Assembly (NCBI GenBank): GCA_017449785.1
Contig: JAFTFA010000122.1
Location: 1-40,318, forward strand
Direction: 5' to 3'
Source: Muribaculaceae bacterium
Lineage (GTDB): Bacteria; Bacteroidota; Bacteroidia; Bacteroidales; Muribaculaceae
Length of the DNA: 40,318 nt
Of this stretch, positions 15,822 through 23,245 are shown piece after piece. The position numbers were made by a program, and so were the translations under genes. Within the stretch, counting starts at the first letter, position 1. Every line of letters begins with the position of its first letter. The notes under the pieces were generated by a model that saw only the letters and a list, made by a program, of their open reading frames with translations, searched no databases and was not told the origin of the DNA.

Positions 15822-16577
15822 TTAAAATTTATAGGTATAACCCAGGCCCAGCATATGGATGTTGGGCTCATCACTGCCGCTGCCCGTAAGCTGATAACGG
15901 TAATAGGCCTTGAAGGCATGCGTCTTCTTGATTGTGTGCTCCACGCCGACGATGAAGCGCGTCTTCTCCAGGTCGCGCGTCGTGTGAAACTCCACACTGG
16001 CAAATGGGTCAAACTTGCACTTGGGGATGTCCCACTCGACCTGCAGGCGGCTGCGCAGCACGTTCTTGCCCTTGCCGCGCACCTCGTGGTCTTCCCACTC
16101 GCCGTTGTCAAAATCAAAGTTGTCGATCACCCGCGTCCGGCGGTAGGTATACTGCCACCGCTCCCTCAGGCTCACCTCCACACGGTTGAACTTGTAACTT
16201 CCCGTGAGCGAGACGTTGAAGCGGTGCCTCACGCCCCAATAACTGGGACGCCAGTTGTTGTAGCTCACCCCGTCGTCCTGATAGGTGATATCCTCTCGAT
16301 TATTATCGATGAGCAGGTTATAGTCCACACTGGCCTTGAGCCACGGCAGCAGCTTATAGGTCACCGACGGACCCAGACTCACACGGTCGGCCGTGCGGAA
16401 GTCGTTGCGCGAGCGGAACTCGGCTTCAAAGCCGGCCGTCAACTGCTTGCTGAACTTGTGAGACGCCTCGGCACTAAGCACGAGCCCGGCATCGTCGGCC
16501 AGCGACGGTGTCGGGATGAGTGCAGCGCACAATACCAGCAGGCAGGCGATCAGTTGTTTTCTTTCACTTCTTGCCAT
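15822..16577 (-). CDS. DUF2490-like outer-membrane beta-barrel protein
   Basis: A 251-aa exported protein with a signal peptide (cleavage probably after PTPSLA) and alternating aromatic beta-strands: VLSAEASHKFSKQLTAGFEAEF, YKLLPWLKASVDYNLL, HRFNVSLTGSYKF, ERWQYTYRR and the C-terminal LGLGYTYKF ending in Phe, as expected of a barrel inserted by BAM. It fits the DUF2490 family, of unknown function. The start at 16577 overlaps the end of the DUF4956 gene by 28 bp, which implies translational coupling. In this operon it could provide the outer-membrane part of a system whose cytoplasmic and inner-membrane parts are the VTC and DUF4956 proteins; that is inference. Confidence 0.82.
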   Translation of the reverse strand: MARSERKQLIACLLVLCAALIPTPSLADDAGLVLSAEASHKFSKQLTAGFEAEFRSRNDFRTADRVSLGPSVTYKLLPWLKASVDYNLLIDNNREDITYQDDGVSYNNWRPSYWGVRHRFNVSLTGSYKFNRVEVSLRERWQYTYRRTRVIDNFDFDNGEWEDHEVRGKGKNVLRSRLQVEWDIPKCKFDPFASVEFHTTRDLEKTRFIVGVEHTIKKTHAFKAYYRYQLTGSGSDEPNIHMLGLGYTYKF

Positions 16578-17287
16578 TCGTATTTCGGTATTTTCAATGT
16601 ATCATTCACGTGGCTGCCACCACCACCGTCATTCTCATATTCTATCTTGAGAATCGCGGTGTCCTTGAGGAAGTCGATCGAACCGACATTCACCTTCGTG
16701 ATATTCAGTCCTGTGCGCTTGTGCAAGTCCTCGAGCAGTTCCCCTCGTCGTTCGGGAGTAATCAACTCGATGCGGTCATAGAGTATCAACTTGCTGGCCA
16801 GATTGGCGCGCAGCACAAAGGTCTCGAACAGCCAGATGAGCACGGCAATCGCCACATTGGGCAACAGCAGCTCGACAAAGCTCAGCGAGTCGGCCAGCGC
16901 ATTGATGACCGAGAGGCTGATCACGCCGAACATGTAGGACATCTCGCGCACGGGTATCGTCTCGGTGCGGTATCGCAACACGCCGAAGATCGCAAACAAT
17001 CCCAGCGCAAAGCCTATCTTGACCTTGACACTGCCCAGCAGGTAGATGAGGAAGAAAATGCTCACGCTCAAGAGCACGAGCGTGAAGAAGTAGTCACGGC
17101 GATGGGTCTTGCGGTAATACAGGAAATAGACAATGATGAAAAGCACCACCAGGAAGAAACCGAAGCGCAGCATCATCTCGGTAACGCCTGCAGCATCAAA
17201 CCAATTGAAGCCGCTGGGCGCACTGCTCACGACGTCTTGAACGGCATCCACACCGTTATCAAAGCCAAGTTCTTGTAGTAGCATCAT
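16550..17287 (-). CDS. DUF4956-family inner-membrane protein
   Basis: A 245-aa membrane protein. After an N-terminal stretch of about 38 residues there are about five hydrophobic segments (42-58, 66-86, 91-104, 117-135, 138-158), then a soluble C-terminal domain of about 85 residues, predicted cytoplasmic (RIELITPERRGELLEDLHKR, INITKVNVGSIDFL-like strands). The LRYRTETIPVREMSYMFG segment (104-121) between segments 3 and 4 is the conserved DUF4956 signature. The function is not known; the family is repeatedly found beside VTC-domain proteins, CotH-like kinases and Cthe_2159-like proteins. Here it lies between the VTC gene (67-bp gap) and the DUF2490 gene (28-bp overlap), matching that known neighbourhood. 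Confidence 0.88.
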   Translation of the reverse strand: MMLLQELGFDNGVDAVQDVVSSAPSGFNWFDAAGVTEMMLRFGFFLVVLFIIVYFLYYRKTHRRDYFFTLVLLSVSIFFLIYLLGSVKVKIGFALGLFAIFGVLRYRTETIPVREMSYMFGVISLSVINALADSLSFVELLLPNVAIAVLIWLFETFVLRANLASKLILYDRIELITPERRGELLEDLHKRTGLNITKVNVGSIDFLKDTAILKIEYENDGGGGSHVNDTLKIPKYEWQEVKENN

Positions 17288-17354
17288 ATTTTTTTCTGTG
17301 TTATGCTTTAAAAGATTATTATGTTCATTTATTCGATTTCTCGTTCTCGTGTCG

Positions 17355-18146
17355 TCACCTCACGCTGGCCAGCATGCGCTCGATCATCCTGAGGCGTTCC
17401 TTGAAGTTATTCCGCTTGAGGGCGGGATTGGTCAGTGCCGACCCCATGCAGTACTTGCTGAAGCCGCTCGTCTTGATGCGCAGGTCCCGCAGCATCCCCA
17501 GGATGGGCGACGGCTGCAGGCCATCACGCTTCAGCTCGATAATGGCCAGCCCGGTCAAGTCCACATCACGGCCCGTCTTGAGGTTGTGGAAGCCCAGGTC
17601 GGTGTCAATGGTCAGGCGCTCGGTCTTGGCCTTGTTGACAAGCGTGATGCGGTGGAAGTGGTTCTCCAGATGCTCGGTCAGGATCGTCGGGTCATAGCGC
17701 AGATGCTTGCGCAGGAACTCGTCATAACTCACGTGTTGTTCGTCCTGGCGCAAGAAACGGATGCCATGGTCGGGGTGACTGGGGTCAAATCCGACCATGT
17801 CAACGCGTTTCTTCTTGGTGCGGCCATGATTGTTCTTGGTCTTGACCTCCAGGAAGTTGAGATGCGAGTCCACATAGGAGCGGATGCGCAGTTTCTGCCG
17901 CCCGGCATGACCGTTCTGGTGAACGATGTACATGTTGTTGTCCGGCGTGTCAAAGTAGGCCGTGTAATAGGACGCAATGCGCTTCCCGTCGATTTCCTGA
18001 GCGCGGTAATCGTGCTGGGCGAGCACCAACAGGAGCCTGAGCCGATCAACCGTCGTGACAAACTTGGTGTCCGTGCGGTTCATCAGCTTGATGCCACTCA
18101 TTTCATCGAGGCTGATCGGGTCATATTTCCTGATGATTTCGTCCAT
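17355..18146 (-). CDS. VTC-domain polyphosphate polymerase-like protein
   Basis: A 263-aa cytoplasmic protein of the VTC family (triphosphate-tunnel metalloenzyme fold). The yeast member, Vtc4, makes polyphosphate from ATP. Charged tunnel motifs look intact: MNRTDTKFV (22-30), the paired arginines in KLRIRSY (85-91), FLEVKTK (98-104), ERLTIDTDL (176-184), AIIELK (201-206) and SGFSKYCMG (227-235). There are no SPX or membrane domains, as usual for bacterial members. It is the first gene of the operon, with a -7 box 8 bp before the start, and is divergent from a PhoB/PhoR-like pair. Polyphosphate synthesis is plausible but unproven for bacterial VTC proteins; another nucleotide or phosphate reaction is possible. 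Confidence 0.88.
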   Translation of the reverse strand: MDEIIRKYDPISLDEMSGIKLMNRTDTKFVTTVDRLRLLLVLAQHDYRAQEIDGKRIASYYTAYFDTPDNNMYIVHQNGHAGRQKLRIRSYVDSHLNFLEVKTKNNHGRTKKKRVDMVGFDPSHPDHGIRFLRQDEQHVSYDEFLRKHLRYDPTILTEHLENHFHRITLVNKAKTERLTIDTDLGFHNLKTGRDVDLTGLAIIELKRDGLQPSPILGMLRDLRIKTSGFSKYCMGSALTNPALKRNNFKERLRMIERMLASVR

Positions 18147-18153
18147 TGCGGCG

Positions 18154-18161
18154 CAAATATA
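18154..18161 (-). promoter_or_regulatory. -7 promoter box for the VTC operon
   Basis: On the minus strand TATATTTG lies only 8 bp before the VTC start codon. No clear -33 is visible, so activation by a regulator is possible. The 250-bp gap to the divergent regulator gene would hold operators for both. Confidence 0.5.
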
Positions 18162-18380
18162 TAGTTTTTAACGGAAATAAACCGCTTGAATTGCTATATT
18201 TAGAGCAAAAATCAACAAATAATTGATATTTCTCAACCAAAAACCACAAGCGGCACAATCACCTGTAACAGAATAACAACAACTCGGCACCGCTATTACA
18301 AATAGTGAGTGACACAACCGGTGATGCAGAGGTCCACACAGATGTAATAACTTTGTAATGCCTAATTGATATTTCTTTAT

Positions 18381-18388
18381 TATATTTG
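18381..18388 (+). promoter_or_regulatory. -7 promoter box for the two-component operon
   Basis: TATATTTG lies 8 bp before the response regulator start, a mirror image of the VTC promoter. TTTG at 18352-18355 is 25 bp upstream, too far for a good -33, again compatible with regulated expression. Confidence 0.5.
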
Positions 18389-18396
18389 CCACTGAT

Positions 18397-19077
18397 ATGA
18401 AAAAGCAACATATTCTAGTCATCGACGACGAGCAGGACCTGTGCGAGATCCTGCGGTTTAACCTCACGGCCGCCGGCTATCAAGCCGACGTGGCCTACTC
18501 GGCCGAAGAGGTCCTTGACATGGACGTGACACAGTATGACCTGCTGCTGCTTGACGTGATGATGCCCGGCATGTCAGGTTTTGAACTGGCACGGCATCTC
18601 AAGCAAGACCCTGCCACGGCCTCGATTCCCATCATCTTCCTCACGGCACTGGGCGACGAGAAGGACAAGTTGCACGGCTTTGACCTGGGAGCCGACGACT
18701 ACATTGCCAAGCCTTTCTCGGTGCGCGAGACACTGGCCAGGGTCAAGGCCGTCCTGGCACGCATGACACCCAGCCTCCCCGCCGAGCACGAGCTCTGCTA
18801 CAAGGGGCTGAAGATGGATCTTGACAAGATGTCGGTCTCGGTCGACGGCCAGCCCGTATCACTCACCAAGACCGAATATGAGCTCTTGAAGCTGTTCCTC
18901 GAGAATCGCGGCCAGGTCTTCTCGCGGCAGGAGGTGCTCGAGCGCGTGTGGCCCCGTGACGTGGTCGTTACCGACCGCACCGTGGATGTGAACATCACCC
19001 GCATGCGCAAGAAGATCGGCCCCTACTCGTCCAGCATCGTCACCCGCCACGGATTCGGCTACCTGTTTATCTCATGA
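18397..19077 (+). CDS. OmpR/PhoB-family response regulator
   Basis: A 226-aa response regulator. The receiver domain (1-120) has the IDDEQ acidic cluster, the phospho-acceptor D53 in LLLLDVMMPGMSG, IPIIFLTALG and the GADDYIAKPFS lysine motif. The winged-helix DNA-binding domain (about 128-226) shows LTKTEYELLKLFLENRGQVFSR, VTDRTVDVNITRMRKKI and the terminal VTRHGFGYLF. Its stop overlaps the kinase start by 4 bp (ATGA), so the pair is coupled. The divergent position makes the VTC operon an obvious candidate target. Confidence 0.94.
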   Translation: MKKQHILVIDDEQDLCEILRFNLTAAGYQADVAYSAEEVLDMDVTQYDLLLLDVMMPGMSGFELARHLKQDPATASIPIIFLTALGDEKDKLHGFDLGADDYIAKPFSVRETLARVKAVLARMTPSLPAEHELCYKGLKMDLDKMSVSVDGQPVSLTKTEYELLKLFLENRGQVFSRQEVLERVWPRDVVVTDRTVDVNITRMRKKIGPYSSSIVTRHGFGYLFIS

Positions 19078-19997
19078 TGAAGAAACTCTCGGTGGGCCGC
19101 AGGATGTTTTTCAGCGTGATGGTGATTTTCGCCATCTACGCTGTGATCTTCATCCTGTTTGAGGACTACGACCGCAATTACGTCATCCCGTTTGAGGAGT
19201 CCAGTGACTGGCACCTGCTCATTTTCTCTCTCTTTGTCATGACGGGACTGGGCTTCCTGCTGCATCGCTACTCCAGGCGAATGGACGAGCGCATCGACCA
19301 GGAACAGGCCGACAAGGAGAACAAGCTGCGTCGAGAACTCACCCAGAACATCGCCCACGAGCTCAAGACACCCGTGGCCAGCATCCTGGGCTATACCGAC
19401 ACCATTCTCGAGCACCCCGACATGGACGACACCACTCGGCGCCAATTCCTGGAGCGCACCCATTCCCAGGCCACACGCCTCACGGCACTGCTGCAGGATA
19501 TCTCCACACTCAACCGCATGGACTATGCTGCCGACATGATTACCATGCAGCGCGTTGACGTCTCCCACATCGTGGCCGACATCATCCAGGAAACGGCCCT
19601 GGCCGCCCGACAGAAGAACATCCAGGTGCGCAACCAGTTGCCCCAGGACATCATTATCGACGGCAACCAGTCGCTCATCTACAGCATCTTCCGCAACCTG
19701 GTGGACAACGCCATCAACTATGCCGGCGACGGTGCCACCGCCAGCCTCACCGCCACCGAAGAGAGCCGGCAGTGGCGCTTCGTCATGGCCGACAATGGCG
19801 CGGGCATCAGCGAGGAGCACCTCTCGCGCATCTTTGAGCGGTTCTACCGCATCGACAAGGGACGCAGCCGCTCGCTGGGCGGCACCGGCCTGGGCCTGGC
19901 CATCGTCAAGAATGCGGTCCTGCTCCACGGCGGCACCATCAAGGCGCTACCCAATCCCGGCGGAGGCCTCCGCTTTGAGTTCACCCTCAAGAAATAA
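19074..19997 (+). CDS. PhoR-like sensor histidine kinase
   Basis: A 307-aa kinase with two membrane segments (about 11-30 and 47-64) that leave only a short extracytoplasmic loop of about 16 residues, too small for a classical sensor domain; it may sense a partner protein or the membrane. The HisKA domain has His95 in NIAHELKTPVASILGY. The catalytic domain shows the N-box FRNLVDNAINYAGDG, the G1 box MADNGAGISEEH, the F-box IFERFYRIDKGRSR and the G2 box GGTGLGLAIVK. The combination with an OmpR-type regulator is PhoBR-like. The first of two adjacent ATGs overlaps the regulator stop; the second (19077) is an equal choice. Confidence 0.93.
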   Translation: MMKKLSVGRRMFFSVMVIFAIYAVIFILFEDYDRNYVIPFEESSDWHLLIFSLFVMTGLGFLLHRYSRRMDERIDQEQADKENKLRRELTQNIAHELKTPVASILGYTDTILEHPDMDDTTRRQFLERTHSQATRLTALLQDISTLNRMDYAADMITMQRVDVSHIVADIIQETALAARQKNIQVRNQLPQDIIIDGNQSLIYSIFRNLVDNAINYAGDGATASLTATEESRQWRFVMADNGAGISEEHLSRIFERFYRIDKGRSRSLGGTGLGLAIVKNAVLLHGGTIKALPNPGGGLRFEFTLKK

Positions 19998-20030
19998 CCC
20001 ACCCATCCCCCTCATAGCTTACAAAAACGA

Positions 20031-20071
20031 CAAGTGCAACCATCAGGACTGCTGATTGATGGCTGCACTTG
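20031..20071. terminator. Bidirectional terminator between convergent genes
   Basis: CAAGTGCA and CCATCA pair with TGATGG and TGCACTTG in a long stem. It is followed by GCGTTTTGG on the plus strand and TCGTTTTTGT on the minus strand, serving both the sensor kinase and the DUF4923 gene. Confidence 0.75.
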
Positions 20072-20102
20072 CGTTTTGGCTATGACGCAACGGGAGTTGC
20101 CG

Positions 20103-20792
20103 TCAACGCACAGGGGCGATGTCGAAGCCCAGACGGACGCCGTCGTACTGCTTGCTCAAGTCACCGACGGTCTGCAACGTGCTGTTGCCGCTCAGGGTTG
20201 CTGCCACCTGGAGGACCTTCAACAGGTTCTTGCTCTCAAAGGTGAGGCCCAGGCCGTGGGCGGTGCGGGTGATATAGGCGTTGGTCGAGAAGAGCATCGT
20301 CTGCAAGCGCAGGGTGCCGCTCGACGGGTCATAGGCATAGCTGCCGCTCAAGGGGATGCCCTTGACCTTGCCGGCAAACTTGTGATCCTGAGTAAACTGG
20401 AACTGGGTGTTCTGGGAATTGATGCCCACGCCGCTATAGACGGGCGCCAATTTCTCCTTGCAGTTCTCGGCGGCAACGGCACCACCGGCCTTGGCCAGCA
20501 GGTTCTCGCTGGTGAAGGCGCAGGCGGGCTCGGTATAATACCACGTCCCGTAGAGCTCACTCTCCTGGACCTTGACACTGCCGATGACCAGCCCCAGCAG
20601 GCCATCGACCGTATTCTGGGAACCCAACACGCCCAGCACGCCCCCCAGGATGTCGCCCAGGGTGCCATTGCCCGACTCGCCACTGGTGCCACTGCCCAGT
20701 CCATTGAGCAATCCGGTTGTGCAACCGCTGCACAGCAGCATCACTGCTGCCAACACTGTGGTATAAATCTTTCTCATCATTTCACGCTTCAT
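20103..20792 (-). CDS. DUF4923-family lipoprotein
   Basis: A 229-aa exported protein with a signal peptide and a Cys-rich lipoprotein-like cleavage region (MLLCSGCTTG), then a glycine/serine linker and repeated hydrophobic LGGVLGVLG stretch. The C-terminal part (about 80-229) matches the lipocalin-like DUF4923 family of Bacteroidales: ELYGTWYYTEPACAFTSENLL, NTQFQFTQDHKFAGKVKG and SGSYAYDPSSGTLRLQTM. The function is unknown. The gene stands alone, with its own promoter at 20822-20851 and a terminator shared with the convergent kinase. Starts at 20780 or 20777 would give a more typical signal peptide (MRKIYTTVLAAV). Confidence 0.82.
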   Translation of the reverse strand: MKREMMRKIYTTVLAAVMLLCSGCTTGLLNGLGSGTSGESGNGTLGDILGGVLGVLGSQNTVDGLLGLVIGSVKVQESELYGTWYYTEPACAFTSENLLAKAGGAVAAENCKEKLAPVYSGVGINSQNTQFQFTQDHKFAGKVKGIPLSGSYAYDPSSGTLRLQTMLFSTNAYITRTAHGLGLTFESKNLLKVLQVAATLSGNSTLQTVGDLSKQYDGVRLGFDIAPVR

Positions 20793-20821
20793 TTCAAGTT
20801 AATAATCGTTACTAATTGCTG

Positions 20822-20851
20822 CAAATATATAACAAATGTTGGATATCGCAA
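20822..20851 (-). promoter_or_regulatory. Promoter for the DUF4923 gene
   Basis: On the minus strand TTG (20849-20851), a 19-bp spacer and TATATTTG (20822-20829) match the consensus. Confidence 0.65.
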
Positions 20852-20971
20852 CCACGATTGAGGAAAAATCAACCAATCGGCACTTGGCAGCCACAGTTTC
20901 AGCCCCAAGGGCCGCAATATTCTCGATAACTGTATAAAAAATCATCAAGAAGCACTATCCCGCGGTCGCTT

Positions 20972-21003
20972 TTTGGGTAATTAAAAAGTTTGTATTACCT
21001 TTG
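20972..21003 (+). promoter_or_regulatory. Promoter for rpoN
   Basis: TTTG (20972-20975), a 20-bp spacer and TACCTTTG (20996-21003) make one of the best Bacteroidetes promoters in the window; the start codon follows after 38 bp. Confidence 0.8.
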
Positions 21004-21041
21004 TAGGTTACAAGACAAGAAACCTCTTTTATTCTACGACA

Positions 21042-22523
21042 ATGGCAAAACAAGGACTCACACTGGAACAGAAGCAGAAGCAGCGCCTCGCCCTCGAGCA
21101 ACAGCGAATGCTGGGCACGATACTGGAGAAAAGTGATGCCGAGATGGCCGAGTATATCGACAACAAGGTCAACGAGATCCAGGCCCTCGAGAAGAAGTCG
21201 GACGACAACGAGGACAACGGCGGATATGACACCGGCGACAGCCAGGACAACAATAGCAACGAGGAGCGCAACCGTGCCGGCGATGACCCCGTCAGCGAGA
21301 ACAGCGGCGACGACGACACGGCCGCCTGGTACCGCTTCTTTGCCAACAACCGCAGCCGCGACGACGAGTACTATGCCCCGACGGCCGTGAGCGAGAAGAC
21401 CTTGCAGGACTTCCTTGCCGATCAGCTGGGAGAACTTGAACTGGACGAGATGCAGCGCATCATCGCCACCGCCATTGTGGGCAACCTCGAGGACGACGGC
21501 TACCTGCGCCGCAGCACGGCCGAGATTGCCGACGACATCACCTTCAACGACGGCTACATGGTCGATGCCAGCCAGGTCGAGCAGGTGCTCGACATCGTGC
21601 AGGCACTCGATCCCCCGGGCATAGCCGCCCGCAACCTCAGGGAGTGCATTCTGCTGCAACTGCGCCGCAAGCCCCGCTGCCAGGATGTGGACAGGGCCAT
21701 CACGATGGTCGAGAAGCACTTCGAGGACATGGCTGCCATGCGCTTTGACACGATTGCCCGCAAGATGGGCGTCGACAAGGAGCAGCTCGAGCAGGTCTTC
21801 AAGCACCAGATCAGGCGGGGACTCAATCCCTACCCGGGCAACGCCTTCGGGCCCCGGAACTACATCAGCCAGCAGGTGACGCCCGACTTTGACGTCGAGC
21901 TCGACGAGGAAACGGGCCGCATGACGGTCACCCTGCGCAACAATATCCCGGCCCTGCAGATCAGCGAGAGTTACGCCATGATGAATGAGCGATACAAGAA
22001 GAGTGCCGGCACCCTCAGCGTCAAGGAGGCCAAGGAAAAGAAGACCATCCAGGATGCCTACCAGCGCGCCAGCATCTTCATCGAGGTGCTCAAGCAGCGG
22101 CAGGAGACGCTCTTCAACACCATGAGCGCCATCGTCAAGTGTCAGCCCGACTACTTCCTGAGCGGCGACGAGCGCGACCTCAAGCCCATGGGGCAGCAGC
22201 AGATTGCCGACATCATCGGCAAGGACGTCTCGGTCGTGTCCAGGGCCATCAGCAACAAGTATGTCCAGACTCGCTGGGGCGTCAAGAGCCTGAAGTCCTT
22301 CTTCAGCGAGGACATCAACGGTGGCTCCAGGCATGCCGTGGTCGATGACATCAGGCGGCTCATCGAGAACGAGGACAAGGCCCACCCGCTCAGCGACGAT
22401 GCCCTGTGCGAGAAGCTCAAGGCCATGGGACACAAGCTGGAACGCCGCACTGTGGCCAAGTACCGCGAGAAGGAGCTCAAGATCCCCAGCAGCACCGAGC
22501 GCCGCAAGATGGCCAAGCAATAA
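21042..22523 (+). CDS. rpoN: RNA polymerase sigma-54 factor
   Basis: A 493-aa sigma-54. Region I is glutamine/leucine-rich (LTLEQKQKQRLALEQQRML). A very acidic, Asn/Asp-rich region II follows (about 50-110). The core-binding domain (about 115-300) includes LQDFLADQLGELELDEMQR, IVGNLEDDGYL and LDPPGIAARNLRECILLQL. The C-terminal part has the helix-turn-helix (DVSVVSRAISNKYVQTRWG) and the RpoN box, here ERRTVAKYRE instead of ARRTVAKYRE. Sigma-54 needs AAA+ enhancer-binding activators; none of that type is in the window. The PAP2-like gene follows 6 bp after the stop, so they form an operon that may include ispG. Confidence 0.97.
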   Translation: MAKQGLTLEQKQKQRLALEQQRMLGTILEKSDAEMAEYIDNKVNEIQALEKKSDDNEDNGGYDTGDSQDNNSNEERNRAGDDPVSENSGDDDTAAWYRFFANNRSRDDEYYAPTAVSEKTLQDFLADQLGELELDEMQRIIATAIVGNLEDDGYLRRSTAEIADDITFNDGYMVDASQVEQVLDIVQALDPPGIAARNLRECILLQLRRKPRCQDVDRAITMVEKHFEDMAAMRFDTIARKMGVDKEQLEQVFKHQIRRGLNPYPGNAFGPRNYISQQVTPDFDVELDEETGRMTVTLRNNIPALQISESYAMMNERYKKSAGTLSVKEAKEKKTIQDAYQRASIFIEVLKQRQETLFNTMSAIVKCQPDYFLSGDERDLKPMGQQQIADIIGKDVSVVSRAISNKYVQTRWGVKSLKSFFSEDINGGSRHAVVDDIRRLIENEDKAHPLSDDALCEKLKAMGHKLERRTVAKYREKELKIPSSTERRKMAKQ

Positions 22524-22529
22524 ATCCTC

Positions 22530-23195
22530 ATGGCATTAAACCGCAACATCAATTCAATGAACAGATATAGCGTCAACAAATTCATCGCCGGGCTGGCCAA
22601 TTTCCTGTCCACCGTGTTCAGTCCGCTGCTCATGCCCACCTATGGCATCTTCCTGATCCTCTGGGTATCGGTGCTGTGCCTGTTGCCCTATGGCACACGC
22701 GTGTCGGTGCTGCTCATGTGCATGGGCATCACCTGCATCCTGCCGCTCATCTTCCTGAGCGTGCTGCGGCACTTCAAGTTCATCAAGGATCTGCATGTCG
22801 ACATCCGGGAACAGCGGCTCGTCCCCTACCTGTTCGCTGTGCTGTGCTACGCGGTTGCGGCCTATTATCTGTTCTATCACCACTCGCCGCAGTGGTGCGT
22901 CATGTTCATCGTCGGCTCGGCACTCACCGTGCTGGTCATAGCGCTCATCAACCTCAAGTGGAAAATCAGTGCCCACATGGCCGGCATCGGCGGTGTCATT
23001 GCCCTGCTCTACCAGATCCACGTGATGGGACTGAGTGCCTTTGACCTCTTCTGGGTGCTGTGCATCACGATCATCATCGCGGGTCTGCTGGGCTCGGCAC
23101 GTCTCGCGCTCAAGCGGCACGATACCTGGCAGGTGCTGGCAGGTGTCGTCGTGGGCTTCATGTGCGTTTCCCTGACCATGAAATTCTTCGGATAA
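22530..23195 (+). CDS. PAP2-like integral membrane protein
   Basis: A 221-aa protein with about six hydrophobic segments. It resembles a degenerate PAP2 (phosphatidic-acid phosphatase) fold: DIREQRLVPY stands where the KxxxxxxRP motif is expected, SAHMAGIGG resembles the SGH motif, and GSARLALKRHDTWQVLAG resembles the SRxxxxxHxxxD motif. Key residues are only partly conserved, so phosphatase activity is doubtful. Related proteins often follow rpoN in Bacteroidales. The start at 22530 is 6 bp after rpoN; ATG 22557 (MNRYSVNKF) is a reasonable alternative and gives a more family-like N-terminus. Confidence 0.75.
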   Translation: MALNRNINSMNRYSVNKFIAGLANFLSTVFSPLLMPTYGIFLILWVSVLCLLPYGTRVSVLLMCMGITCILPLIFLSVLRHFKFIKDLHVDIREQRLVPYLFAVLCYAVAAYYLFYHHSPQWCVMFIVGSALTVLVIALINLKWKISAHMAGIGGVIALLYQIHVMGLSAFDLFWVLCITIIIAGLLGSARLALKRHDTWQVLAGVVVGFMCVSLTMKFFG

Positions 23196-23245
23196 ATCAG
23201 TTATTTTCTATCATTAGCGTTTTTAAAAATACAACTATCACCTAT

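Noticed and set aside
13176..16781. Long plus-strand frames (449 and 656 codons) opposite the Cthe_2159-like genes
   Set aside because: Their composition is that of shadows (repetitive VD, VH, AV) and they cross several minus-strand genes and their intergenic gaps.
20955..22520. 521-codon frame antisense to rpoN
   Set aside because: It covers rpoN exactly; rpoN has all expected regions, including the RpoN box.
23060..23245. Extended start for ispG
   Set aside because: The extra 62 codons overlap the end of the upstream membrane-protein gene and encode unrelated sequence; MPFNYKRRSTV is the natural N-terminus.
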